A stretch of DNA of 64,000 bases, taken from the NCBI RefSeq assembly GCF_001307295.1, contig NZ_CP012700.1, positions 3,661,001 to 3,725,000 on the forward strand. The letters run 5' to 3'. Of this stretch, positions 50,404-58,518 are shown in pieces. How positions within the stretch are numbered: the stretch's first letter is position 1; each line of letters begins with the position of its first letter. The notes beneath the pieces are model-generated. The model did no database searches. It worked only from the letters and a program-made list of their open reading frames with translations, and was not told where the DNA came from. The DNA is from Sphingopyxis macrogoltabida (GTDB lineage: Bacteria > Pseudomonadota > Alphaproteobacteria > Sphingomonadales > Sphingomonadaceae). Both the position numbers and the translations under genes were made by a program.

Positions 50404-51498
50404 TTAGAAGGATGTAATTACGCTGCGCGCAATTGAGCCCCCCTTCAGTTCCTTATAAGCCTCGTTAATATCGCTCAGATTGATCTCGCGGGAAATCAGA
50501 TCATCGAGGTTGATCTTTCCCTGCAGATAGAGGTGGGCGTACATTGGAATATCGTGCTTGATATTGGACGATCCCATATAGACGCCGCGCAGATCGACCT
50601 GTTGGGTCAGCAGATCAATCGTCACATTGACGTCGATCGTGCTCGTGGGAGAGTGAACGCCAATCAAATAGGCGCCACCGCCTTTGCGAACCATCTGGAT
50701 CGCCTGTTGCGAAGTCGCTTTGATTCCTACAACCTCGAAGGCATGATCGACGCCGCCGTCAGTCAGGGCCTGCACCGCATTCACGGTGTCGCCAGCCGAC
50801 GCATCGATAAAGTCGGTTGCACCGAACTTGCGGGCTAGGTCAGCCTTTTTGGGTTGCATATCGATCGCAATGATCCGTGACGCACCGGCCAGCTTAGCGC
50901 CGGAAATCACATTGAGGCCAACGCCGCCGATGCCGATTACCGCCACAGTATCTCCTGGCCGGACCGAAGCCGTGTTGATGGCCGCGCCCGCACCGGTGAT
51001 CGTGCCGCAGCCCAGTAGCGAAGCCTGAGCGAAAGGCAGTTCCTTTGGTACAAGGGCCAGCTGATTCTCATGCACCAGCGCGCGTTCTGCAAAGGCGCCT
51101 GTACCGAATCCCTGTGCAACCCCCTCGCCGTCCCTGGTCAAGCGATGCATATGGTTGGGATCGTCACGCAATGTTTCTTCAGGCCTGGTGCATTGATAGG
51201 TTCGGCCGCCAATACAGGCCCGGCAATGACCGCAAAACTGGATCAATGATCCTACTACATGGTCCCCTACCGAAAATTCTCGTACTTCAGGGCCGACAGC
51301 GAGAACGACGCCTGCCAGTTCGTGACCCAAGACGGCCGGCAGGGGGACCCCGAAATCCTGTTCGGCAAAATGCAGGTCAGAATGACACAGACCCGAAGCC
51401 TTGACTTCCACTAGCACCTCTCGGCCGCGCGGAACGTCGATCTCAATCTCCTCGATCTGGAATGTTCCGTCGAGATTGTTAAGTATCGCAGCTTTCAT
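50404..51498 (-). CDS. Zinc-dependent alcohol dehydrogenase (MDR family)
   Basis: A 364-residue medium-chain dehydrogenase of the class III-like ADH group. It has the catalytic zinc Cys in 'VKASGLCHSDLHFAEQDFGV' and 'AVLGHELAGVVLAVGPEV', and four structural-zinc cysteines in 'LIQFCGHCRACIGGRTYQC'. The NAD fold is 'GDTVAVIGIGGVGLNVISGA', followed by 'IIAIDMQPKKADLARKFGAT'. ATG 51498 follows AGGAGA. It oxidises an unknown alcohol. It is cargo of the IS1380 unit and has a visibly lower GC content than flanking genes, so it is acquired. Confidence 0.92.
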   Translation of the reverse strand: MKAAILNNLDGTFQIEEIEIDVPRGREVLVEVKASGLCHSDLHFAEQDFGVPLPAVLGHELAGVVLAVGPEVREFSVGDHVVGSLIQFCGHCRACIGGRTYQCTRPEETLRDDPNHMHRLTRDGEGVAQGFGTGAFAERALVHENQLALVPKELPFAQASLLGCGTITGAGAAINTASVRPGDTVAVIGIGGVGLNVISGAKLAGASRIIAIDMQPKKADLARKFGATDFIDASAGDTVNAVQALTDGGVDHAFEVVGIKATSQQAIQMVRKGGGAYLIGVHSPTSTIDVNVTIDLLTQQVDLRGVYMGSSNIKHDIPMYAHLYLQGKINLDDLISREINLSDINEAYKELKGGSIARSVITSF

Positions 51499-51603
51499 TA
51501 TGGTCTCCTGGATTATTCCATAGAATTGTGTGCATGAATGGCTCACGCGACCGCCATGCAATTCGATGAGTATCGTAATTGCTCGGCCCATCTTGCATTT
51601 TAC

Positions 51604-53274
51604 CCGACATTCCCCAAGTGGCCTGCCGCTTGACTTCAAGATCGCCTGATTTTGCTCGCTGGGCAAGCGTTTTTCGCCCCGAGCGGTGTCTGTCGTCGCG
51701 CAAACGGCCGAAGTCGGGTGGATCAAGCCTCGAACCCGCAGCATTCTGGCCCGGCAGAGCCGCTTTTCCGCGCGGCAGACGGACCTGTCCTGCCGCTTTC
51801 GTTCAGCTTGGGCATGGATCGTGGTCATGCGCATGACGGAGGCGTTCGAAGACGGCGGATGGCGGCAAGGACGGCCCGCACCATCGGGCCGGTGACGGCG
51901 ACCTCGGCCAACTGGAAGGTAATGGCGCGGGCGTGGCGGACGACGCGGGCGCCGATCTTGATCAGCTTGAGTTGCAGGCTGGTCAACGACCAGTCCGCCA
52001 TGGCCTCGGGCAGTTCGATGCAGCGCAGGAAGGTTGCCAGGTTGTAGGCCAGCGCGTGCAGTTGCAGCCGCACCTCGTTGTGCCGGAACTTCCGGCATGA
52101 CAGCCGCGTCCAGCGAAAGGCATATTTGCCTTCCTTGATGTGCTGCTCTGCGGTGCCGCGCTGGTTGTAGAACCTCACCACCCAGTCTGGCTCCATCGGC
52201 AGGTTGGTGACGATGAAGCCGACTTTGGGGAACAGCTCGCCCGGATGCCATTCGATCTTGGCGATGACGCGGCGCGGCTTGTCCCAGGACGCCGCCTGAT
52301 ACTCGAAGTCCTCGAAGAACCGTTTGACCTTGGTCAGCGAAGGCCGTCCCACGGGCCGTGTCAGCCGATGCGCGATCTTCTCGCGCAAGACGGCGTTGGC
52401 GGGCAGACGGATGGCGTAGAAGAACCTGGCTTCTTCCAGCCGCATATAGATCGCGGGGATCGCGTAGGCAGCGTCGGCCCGGAAGAAGCGTCCACCAAGG
52501 TCGCGGCCAGCATATCGGGCAATGACGGGATCAAGGACATCCCGCCAGCCATCGGCGCTGTGGACATTGCCGTTACGCAGGGCGCAGCGCTCCAGCATGC
52601 CAAACTGGTTGAACAAGAAGATGGGGTGATAGCAGGTGCAGTCGAAATGCCCGTTCCAGGCAGCACCTTCCTGATCGCCGTGGGTGGGGCTGACCGAGCT
52701 GTCCATGTCCAGCACGATGTATTTCAACCCGTTGCGGTCATGAAACCGGTCGATCCATTGGCCGTTCAGATCGGCCAGCGCCGCCCGGTTCGCGGCCAGA
52801 GCCAGCGTCTCGGTCTCGAACCGTCCCATCTGCGATGCCGAAGCAGCTTGCGCCTCGACGGCCCTGCCGCCAACGACCTGACGCATCACGGGATCGAGGG
52901 CCAAGCGGTCGGCATCGTTCACATCCTCGTATCCGGCCAGTCGTCCGAACACCGATTGCCGGAACAATCCGTCAAGCCGATGGAGCGTGTTCTTCCCGGT
53001 GCGGCTGTCTCGCAGCGCCTCCGACGCCAGATTGGACAGGCCGAGCACGTCATCAAGCTCGCGCATCACCAGCAGGCCACCGTCTGAACTGATCTGCGCA
53101 CCACGGAACTCCAGACGCACACGGCGGTCGAAATCAACCCGATCTCCCCGCGCCAAGCCCGCACCCTCCAGGTGATCCATGAAACGCGCCCCTCGCAGCC
53201 GTCAACGCCATGATTTATATGCGAAATATCACGATTACGACAGCGAAATCAGCGACTTACTTGGAGAATGTGGG
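51604..53274 (-). mobile_element. IS1380-family insertion sequence
   Basis: About 1671 bp. The inner terminal repeat CCGACATTCCCCAAGT (51604-51619) matches, in inverted orientation, the outer end read from 53274, CCCACATTCTCCAAGT, at 14 of 16 positions. One transposase gene fills the element. The size equals that of typical IS1380 members such as ISEcp1. Confidence 0.88.
51825..53180 (-). CDS. IS1380-family transposase
   Basis: A 451-residue DDE transposase. It has 'ISSDGGLLVMRELDDVLGLS' near the N-terminus. The first catalytic Asp is in 'YIVLDMDSSVSPTHGDQEGA', the second Asp in 'GGRFFRADAAYAIPAIYMRL', and the Glu in 'FYNQRGTAEQHIKEGKYAF', the IS1380 E-motif. It is full-length with no frameshift, so the element may still be active. 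Its ATG overlaps, on the opposite strand, the ATG at 53179 that opens the cpaF 3' frame. Confidence 0.94.
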   Translation of the reverse strand: MDHLEGAGLARGDRVDFDRRVRLEFRGAQISSDGGLLVMRELDDVLGLSNLASEALRDSRTGKNTLHRLDGLFRQSVFGRLAGYEDVNDADRLALDPVMRQVVGGRAVEAQAASASQMGRFETETLALAANRAALADLNGQWIDRFHDRNGLKYIVLDMDSSVSPTHGDQEGAAWNGHFDCTCYHPIFLFNQFGMLERCALRNGNVHSADGWRDVLDPVIARYAGRDLGGRFFRADAAYAIPAIYMRLEEARFFYAIRLPANAVLREKIAHRLTRPVGRPSLTKVKRFFEDFEYQAASWDKPRRVIAKIEWHPGELFPKVGFIVTNLPMEPDWVVRFYNQRGTAEQHIKEGKYAFRWTRLSCRKFRHNEVRLQLHALAYNLATFLRCIELPEAMADWSLTSLQLKLIKIGARVVRHARAITFQLAEVAVTGPMVRAVLAAIRRLRTPPSCA

Positions 53275-53279
53275 ATCGA

Positions 53280-54252
53280 ACGTAAGGGCCAGCTGGTCAT
53301 CGCGCCGATCCAGTTCCGCGACGAACAGCATCTGTTCCAGATCGCCCAGCGCATCTGCAACATGGTCGGCCGCCGCGTCGACCAGACCACGCCGCTCGCC
53401 GACGCCCGTCTCAAGGACGGCAGCCGCGTCAACGTGATCGTCCCGCCGCTGAGCCTGCGCGGCACCGCAATCTCGATTCGTAAATTCTCGGCCAAGCCGA
53501 TCACGCTCGACATGCTCTGCCAGTGGGGCGCGATGAGCCAGAAGATGTGCACCGCGCTGAAGATCGCGGGCGCCAGCCGTTTCAACATCGTCATCTCGGG
53601 CGGTACGGGTTCGGGTAAAACGACGATGCTCAACGCGCTGTCGAAGATGATCGACCCCGGCGAGCGCGTGCTGACGATCGAGGATGCCGCCGAACTTCGC
53701 CTGCAGCAGCCGCACTGGCTTCCGCTCGAAACGCGCCCCGCGAACCTCGAGGGCAATGGCGCGATCCACATGGGCGACCTCGTCAAGAACGCCCTGCGTA
53801 TGCGCCCCGACCGCATCATCATGGGTGAGGTCCGCGGCGCCGAATGTTTCGACCTTCTCGCCGCGATGAACACCGGTCACGACGGGTCGATGTGTACGCT
53901 CCACAGCAACAGCCCGCGCGAATGCCTCGGCCGTATGGAGAATATGGTGCTGATGGGCGACATCAAGATTCCGAAGGAAGCGATCTCGAAACAGATCGCC
54001 GATTCGGTCGACATGATCGTCCAGATCAAGCGCCTCCGCGACGGTTCGCGCCGCGTCACCAACGTCACCGAGGTGATCGGCATGGAAGGCGACGTCATAG
54101 TCACCCAGGAATTGTTCAAGTTCGAATATCTCGACGAGGACAAGGACGGCAAGATCGTCGGCGAATATCGCGCCATGGGCCTGCGCCCCTATACGCTCGA
54201 AAAGGCGCGCCAGTATGGTTTCGACCAGCCCTATCTCGAGGCGTGCCTCTAA
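53280..54252 (+). pseudogene. cpaF: cpaF, 3' part
   Basis: The remaining 323 codons of CpaF: 'ERKGQLVIAPIQFRDEQHLF', 'DARLKDGSRVNVIVPPLSLR', Walker A 'NIVISGGTGSGKTTMLNALS', Asp box 'VLTIEDAAELRLQQPHWLPL', Walker B 'RPDRIIMGEVRGAECFDLLA' and the His box 'TGHDGSMCTLHSNSPRECL'. All ATPase motifs are intact. An ATG at 53179 inside the IS could start a 357-residue truncated CpaF lacking the N-terminal domain. The end is four bases from the convergent oxygenase gene. Confidence 0.94.
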
Positions 54253-54256
54253 GGGT

Positions 54257-55243
54257 TCAGTTGCGAAACGCCTTGCCGGCGAGATCGGGAAAGACCTTGC
54301 CCACCTTGCCGAGCAGATAATCGCCATAGGTACCGCCCGCGGCATGGACGTCGATATCGTCCCAGCGGGGCAGGCTGCGCGTCGTAGCCGCGATCGGCAG
54401 CGGATCGACCGGCGCTGCGAAATCGGGATCATAGAATAAAGGCCACGACAGCCGGTCGCGTCCCGAGGCGTTGATCACGCGGTGCGGCGCCGAGCGGAAG
54501 CGGCCGCGCGTCAGCCGTTCGAACATGTCGCCAATATTGACTACGAGCATCCGTCCTTGTGGCGGCACCGCGATCCAGTCGCCATTCGCGGCGCGCACCT
54601 CCAGCCCGCCATGGCGGTCCTGCCCGAGCAAGGTGAGCAGGCCGTAATCGCTATGCTCGCCGACCCCGAAGCGGTCGGGCGCGCCGTCGGGAGGATAGTG
54701 GAAGATACGAAACAGCAGGGTGGGCCGCCGCGTCATGCCCGCCGCGAAATGCTCCGCGGGCAGGCCGAGCGCGAGCGCCATGCCGCGCATCAGCGCTTCG
54801 GCGGCGGCGACCGCAGCGGCCAGATAGTCGCCGACCGCCCGCCGCAGTTCGGGCACCGCGCGCGGCCAGAGGTTGGCGCCGTGCAGCGGCCAGCCGGCGA
54901 TCACGCGCGAATCTTCGGCCGTCAGTTCCTCGCCGAGATAAAGCCCCTCCTTGCGGTCGGCGAGGCCCGAGGTCAGCTCGCCGCCGAGCGGGAACCAGCC
55001 GCGCCAGGGGATGCCACCATGCGCCATCGCGATTTCGGCCTTCTCTTTGCCGGACAAGGCAAAGAAACGATGGCTCGCCGTTTCGAGCCGCGCGACGAGG
55101 CTGTCGGCGATGCCATGTCCATCAGCATAGAAAAAACCGAATTCGGCGCTCGCCGCGCCGATAGCCGCAGCGGTGCGCTCCACCATCTCCGCATCGTCCA
55201 TCGCGCGCAGCGGCGCGATATCGATGACGGGGAGCGTCGTCAC
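54257..55243 (-). CDS. 2-oxoglutarate/Fe(II)-dependent oxygenase, isopenicillin N synthase family (second copy type)
   Basis: A 328-residue enzyme starting at GTG 55243 (VTTLPVIDIAPL). The N-terminal DIOX_N has 'ASAEFGFFYADGHGIADSLV'. The iron ligands are in 'FGVGEHSDYGLLTLLGQDRH' (His, Asp) and 'RFRSAPHRVINASGRDRLSW' (His), with the Arg for 2OG in the last. 'LVVNIGDMFERLTRGRFRS' is the family signature. The open frame upstream belongs to noise over the small membrane gene. Its substrate is unknown. It is only distantly similar to the protein at 1594-2523. Confidence 0.9.
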   Translation of the reverse strand: MTTLPVIDIAPLRAMDDAEMVERTAAAIGAASAEFGFFYADGHGIADSLVARLETASHRFFALSGKEKAEIAMAHGGIPWRGWFPLGGELTSGLADRKEGLYLGEELTAEDSRVIAGWPLHGANLWPRAVPELRRAVGDYLAAAVAAAEALMRGMALALGLPAEHFAAGMTRRPTLLFRIFHYPPDGAPDRFGVGEHSDYGLLTLLGQDRHGGLEVRAANGDWIAVPPQGRMLVVNIGDMFERLTRGRFRSAPHRVINASGRDRLSWPLFYDPDFAAPVDPLPIAATTRSLPRWDDIDVHAAGGTYGDYLLGKVGKVFPDLAGKAFRN

Positions 55244-55253
55244 CGGCGCCGCA

Positions 55254-55439
55254 TCACTGGTGCAGCCAGAGTGCGGTCGAGAGCAGCGCGACCATCGCGG
55301 ACAGCATCGCGATCCCGCGCCAGGGCATGAATCCGACCTTGTCGACATCGCGGCGGTTGCGGCGGCGCCAGTCGGCGACCTCGGCGAAACCGAACATCGC
55401 GGCGGCGCCGATGCCGAGCGAGAGCATGGATACTTGCAT
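55254..55439 (-). CDS. Small hypothetical membrane protein
   Basis: A 61-residue protein with two hydrophobic segments (about 3-19 and 41-59) and a basic middle ('DWRRRNRRDVDKVGFMPWRG'). It ends ten bases before the GTG start of the oxygenase gene and is probably cotranscribed with it. It is not recognised; the two-helix form with a positively charged loop suggests an inner-membrane hairpin. Confidence 0.55.
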   Translation of the reverse strand: MQVSMLSLGIGAAAMFGFAEVADWRRRNRRDVDKVGFMPWRGIAMLSAMVALLSTALWLHQ

Positions 55440-55494
55440 TGCCGCGCATCCCTACGCAAACAGGGGCATTCCCCCCAAGAGAGAGGTTGCCCAT

Positions 55495-56343
55495 ATGCGT
55501 TCCCTGTTGCTGGTTGCAAGTGCCGCCATTGCCCTTTCGGATCCCGCCGCCTTCGCGCAGGATGGCCATGCCGGTCACGACACGCACGCCGCCGTGAAGG
55601 AAGCCGATACCGCGGGTGCGGCCATCGCCGCCGCGGTCGCCGCTTCGACGCGCACCCCCGCCAACACCGCGCGCGACCCATATCGCCACCCCGCCGAGAC
55701 GCTCGCCTTCTTCGGGGTCAAGCCCGGCGACACGATCGTCGAGCTGTGGCCCGGCGGCGGCTGGTACACCGAAATCCTCGCCCCGCTGACCAAGGCCGGC
55801 GGCGGCACGCTCTATGTCGCAGCGCCGTGGGAAAAGGGGCTGAACCGGATCAAGGAAAAGCAGGCGGCGGACGCCGCGACCTATGGCGCGGTCAAGCTCG
55901 CCGAATTCCCGGGCACCGGCGCGGGTGACAAGGTTCCCGATGGCAGCGCCGACGCCGTGCTGACCTTCCGCAACGTCCACAACTGGCGCTTCGGCGGCGC
56001 CGACAAGACGGCGGATGCGTTCAAGCAGATCTTCGCGATGCTCAAACCCGGCGGCACGCTCGGCGTCGTCGAGCACCGGCTGCCCGAGGAGATGGCTTCG
56101 GCGCTCGAGGAAAAGAGCGGCTATATGAAGCGCTCGTCGGTCGTCGGCTTTGCCGAAGCGGCGGGCTTCAAGCTCGTCGGCGAGAGCGATATCAACGCCA
56201 ATCCCAAGGACACGCACGATTATGAAAAGGGTGTGTGGACGCTGCCGCCGAACCTGACCGAAGGCGACAAGGACCGCGAAAAATATCTGGCGATCGGCGA
56301 ATCGGACCGCATGACGCTGAAATTCGTAAAGCCGGCAAGCTGA
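55495..56343 (+). CDS. Secreted class I SAM-dependent methyltransferase
   Basis: A 282-residue protein with a signal peptide (1-21, LLLVASAAIALSDPAAFAQ) followed by a His-rich start ('DGHAGHDTHAAVKE'). The methyltransferase domain has 'RHPAETLAFFGVKPGDTIVE', 'LWPGGGWYTEILAPLTKAGG', 'AVLTFRNVHNWRFGGADKTA' and 'KPGGTLGVVEHRLP'. A signal peptide on a SAM enzyme is unusual, since SAM is cytoplasmic; the family is nevertheless widespread in sphingomonads and other proteobacteria. Its substrate is unknown. Confidence 0.85.
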   Translation: MRSLLLVASAAIALSDPAAFAQDGHAGHDTHAAVKEADTAGAAIAAAVAASTRTPANTARDPYRHPAETLAFFGVKPGDTIVELWPGGGWYTEILAPLTKAGGGTLYVAAPWEKGLNRIKEKQAADAATYGAVKLAEFPGTGAGDKVPDGSADAVLTFRNVHNWRFGGADKTADAFKQIFAMLKPGGTLGVVEHRLPEEMASALEEKSGYMKRSSVVGFAEAAGFKLVGESDINANPKDTHDYEKGVWTLPPNLTEGDKDREKYLAIGESDRMTLKFVKPAS

Positions 56344-57116
56344 AGCATGTAGAGACCATCGACCCCGCGCTGCTGCTGAGCGCCTATGCGCAGGGGCTTT
56401 TCCCGATGGCCGACGGGGCGGACGACCCGTCGGTCCATTGGGTCGAACCACGGCTGCGCGCGATCCTGCCGCTCGACGGCTTTCACCTGTCGCGCAGCCT
56501 GAAGAAGGTCATCGTCTCCGACCGCTTTCGGGTCACCACCGACACCGCCTTTGCCGAGATGATGGCGCTGTGCGCCGAGTCCGCCGACGACCGCCCGACG
56601 ACGTGGATCAACCCCGTCATCAAGGCGAGTTACGAGCGCCTGTTCCGGCTCGGCCATGCCCACAGCGTCGAGGTGTGGCTGGACGGCGCGCTGGCGGGCG
56701 GACTCTATGGCGTTTCGCTCGGGCGCGCCTTTTTCGGTGAATCGATGGTCAGCCGCGCGCGCGACGCGTCGAAAGTCGCGCTGGCGCATCTCGTCGCGCG
56801 GCTGCGCGCCGGGGGGTGGCGGCTGCTCGACTGCCAGTTCATCACGCCGCACCTCGCCAGCCTCGGGGCAATCGAAATTCCCCAGCGCGATTATCTGGCG
56901 CGGCTTTACTCGGTATTGTCGGAAGGTGCCGGCGGCGGGGCCCTGGGTGCCGGCGCGGGCGCTGCGGCGGGTGCCGGGCTTCCCTCGCCGCCGTTCGTCG
57001 CCGGCGATTGGGGGGCGCTCGACGCCTTGGGCGCTGCGGCGCCGGACGCCGTCTTCGGTGCCGAACGCGCGACCGGTTCGCCGCCCGGATATGTCATTGC
57101 GCAACTTTTGACATAA
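56235..57116 (+). CDS. aat: Leucyl/phenylalanyl-tRNA-protein transferase
   Basis: A transferase that adds Leu or Phe to proteins with basic N-termini, marking them for ClpS/ClpAP. Core motifs are 'LLSAYAQGLFPMADGADDPS', 'VHWVEPRLRAILPLDGFHLS', 'TTWINPVIKASYERLFRLGH', 'AHSVEVWLDGALAGGLYGVS' and 'FFGESMVSRARDASKVALAH'. The only ATG before the core is 56235, 109 bases inside the methyltransferase gene; family alignment suggests a start near 56340 (CTG) instead. The C-terminus is Ala/Gly-rich, ends 'PPGYVIAQLLT', and overlaps DUF2155 on the other strand. Confidence 0.88.
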   Translation: MDAAAEPDRRRQGPRKISGDRRIGPHDAEIRKAGKLKHVETIDPALLLSAYAQGLFPMADGADDPSVHWVEPRLRAILPLDGFHLSRSLKKVIVSDRFRVTTDTAFAEMMALCAESADDRPTTWINPVIKASYERLFRLGHAHSVEVWLDGALAGGLYGVSLGRAFFGESMVSRARDASKVALAHLVARLRAGGWRLLDCQFITPHLASLGAIEIPQRDYLARLYSVLSEGAGGGALGAGAGAAAGAGLPSPPFVAGDWGALDALGAAAPDAVFGAERATGSPPGYVIAQLLT

Positions 57117-57565
57117 ACGTCATAGATCGGATGCTCGATCACGTTGCGGTCGGGCCGTTCCTTGAACAGCCAACCCGAAAAGACGCGGTACCATTTGTTG
57201 TCGCGCTGGTCCTGCACGGTCAATTGCACGAAGGCACCGGTTTCGGGCGGGTCTTCCCATGGCGCGGTCTGTTCGCACGCGCGCAGGCGGACGATCGCGC
57301 GGCCGACGCGCGCCGAATCGCCGGGCTTCATTTCGAGATCGCGGACCAGCCCGTTGCGCTTGTTGAGCAGGCCGAGCACCGCGACGCGATCGGCCATCGG
57401 CGTCGCGCCCTCGATGCCGCCGACTTCCTGCGGCACGCGCTCGGATTTTGCGATCTGCGGCGCCTTGTCGGTACCGCCCGTTTTCGTGGCGGGCGACCGG
57501 TCGCAAGCTGCGAGCGACATGGCGGCAACAATCGCCAGCCCCGCCGCCCTGGTCAGCCTCGTCAC
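56906..57565 (-). CDS. DUF2155 lipoprotein
   Basis: A 219-residue protein from GTG 57565 with a lipoprotein-type signal (GLAIVAAMSLAACDRSP). The DUF2155 domain reads 'VAVLGLLNKRNGLVRDLEMK', 'VRLRACEQTAPWEDPPETGA' and 'VFSGWLFKERPDRNVIEHPI', followed by YDVYVKSC. The C-terminal 50 residues are Ala/Pro-rich and lie antisense to the last 211 bases of aat. DUF2155 proteins are alphaproteobacterial and commonly sit between the NDUFA12 gene and aat; their function is unknown. It starts nine bases after NDUFA12. Confidence 0.87.
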   Translation of the reverse strand: MTRLTRAAGLAIVAAMSLAACDRSPATKTGGTDKAPQIAKSERVPQEVGGIEGATPMADRVAVLGLLNKRNGLVRDLEMKPGDSARVGRAIVRLRACEQTAPWEDPPETGAFVQLTVQDQRDNKWYRVFSGWLFKERPDRNVIEHPIYDVYVKSCAMTYPGGEPVARSAPKTASGAAAPKASSAPQSPATNGGEGSPAPAAAPAPAPRAPPPAPSDNTE

Positions 57566-57573
57566 GCCGGCGC

Positions 57574-57960
57574 TCACTCGGCGCCGGGCCGCCAGGCCTC
57601 GTAATCGCCCGTCGCGGCGGCACGATGCCCGCCGCGTTCGAGCGCGCCCGCCGGGCGATAGGCGCCGGTGCTGCCAGTAAGGTTGGCGGTCGGCTCCTTT
57701 TCCCACGCGCGCGGCGCGGGAAGGACATCGGCGGGAAGCTCATCGAAAGTGCCGTGCAGCCAGCCGTGCCATTCGGGGGGGACGCGGCTCGCGTCGTTCG
57801 ATCCGTTATAGATCACCCAGCGGCGGCCGCCCTTCTTCGCGCGGAAATAGCGGTTGCCAAGGCTGTCCTCGCCGACCTTCTCGCCGGTGCTCCAGCTGTT
57901 CAGCAGCGTACCGACGGTTGCGCCGTCCCACCAGGTGAAAATCTTGCCCAAGATGCTCAT
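57574..57960 (-). CDS. NADH:ubiquinone oxidoreductase subunit NDUFA12
   Basis: A 128-residue accessory subunit of respiratory complex I, shared by alphaproteobacteria and mitochondria. It has 'MSILGKIFTWWDGATVGTLL', 'EDSLGNRYFRAKKGGRRWVI' and 'EWHGWLHGTFDELPADVLP', the conserved WH..LH segment, then a variable tail. ATG 57960 is the family start. Confidence 0.94.
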   Translation of the reverse strand: MSILGKIFTWWDGATVGTLLNSWSTGEKVGEDSLGNRYFRAKKGGRRWVIYNGSNDASRVPPEWHGWLHGTFDELPADVLPAPRAWEKEPTANLTGSTGAYRPAGALERGGHRAAATGDYEAWRPGAE

Positions 57961-58021
57961 GGCTGCGGCGTTTACAGCCAAGCTGGCGCAATCCGCAAGC
58001 CGCAAACCACCCGCCGCACCG

Positions 58022-58483
58022 CTATTTCTTGTCGTCCCATGTCACTCTGGCGTTCTCGTCGAGGCCAAGTTCGGCCGCCGTGCCCCCCGCCAGTTCGAGC
58101 ACCGCCGCCACCTCGCCGCCGCTCGCCACGGGTTCGAGCGATTCGGGGATGGTGTTTTCGGCGATGCGGTCGATGCTGCCGTCGGCGCGGACGAAGATCA
58201 TGTCGAGCGGGATCAGCGTGTTCTTCATCCAGAAGCTGGCGATGCGCGGTTTTTCGAACGGGAAGAGCATGCCGCCGCCTGCGGGCAGGCTGGTGCGGAA
58301 CATCAGTCCCTGCTGCTGCTCTTCGGCCGTCCGCGCCACTTCGACGTTGAATTTATGCAGCTTTTCGCCCGCGGCGATGGTCAGCGGGATGGTCGCGGTT
58401 TGCTCCGCCCCGTTGCCGTGCGAGCTGCATGCTGCCATCGGCAAGGCGAACGACAGGGCAAGGGCGGCAAGCACGGCACGCAT
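58022..58483 (-). CDS. DUF192 lipoprotein
   Basis: A 153-residue secreted protein. The lipobox LPMAAC lies at about residue 19. The DUF192 core is 'FNVEVARTAEEQQQGLMFRT', 'GMLFPFEKPRIASFWMKNTL', 'IPLDMIFVRADGSI' and 'VLELAGGTAAELGLDENARV'. Its function is unknown; the fold is a small beta-barrel. It is in line with NDUFA12 and DUF2155 on the same strand, 61 bases upstream. Confidence 0.9.
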   Translation of the reverse strand: MRAVLAALALSFALPMAACSSHGNGAEQTATIPLTIAAGEKLHKFNVEVARTAEEQQQGLMFRTSLPAGGGMLFPFEKPRIASFWMKNTLIPLDMIFVRADGSIDRIAENTIPESLEPVASGGEVAAVLELAGGTAAELGLDENARVTWDDKK

Positions 58484-58518
58484 CGGCAAGATCCTTTCGC
58501 CGGAAATGATGTCCCGGC

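Larger units (their letters stand above)
49990..53274. mobile_element. IS1380 (ISEcp1-like) transposition unit carrying adhesive cargo: IS66 tail + alcohol dehydrogenase
   Basis: A 3285-bp insertion in cpaF bounded by perfect 5-bp direct repeats ATCGA (49985-49989 and 53275-53279). The outer ends are imperfect inverted repeats: TCCAGATTCTCCAGG (49990-50004) and, read inward from 53274, CCCACATTCTCCAAG (12 of 15 match). The right 1.67 kb is a complete IS1380-family element whose own inner end is at 51604. The rest is captured DNA. ISEcp1, an IS1380-family element, is known to mobilise neighbouring genes this way with 5-bp duplications. 'Cargo' here means passenger DNA only. Confidence 0.9.

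Noticed and set aside
51499..52251. A long N-terminal extension of the alcohol dehydrogenase
   Set aside because: It overlaps the transposase gene and the IS end; the MDR family starts at MKAAILNNLD behind AGGAGA.
49990..53274. Interpretation as a classical composite transposon flanked by two IS copies
   Set aside because: The left side has only a 15-base end-like sequence and an unrelated IS66 tail, not a second IS1380 copy; the 5-bp duplication surrounds one IS plus passenger.
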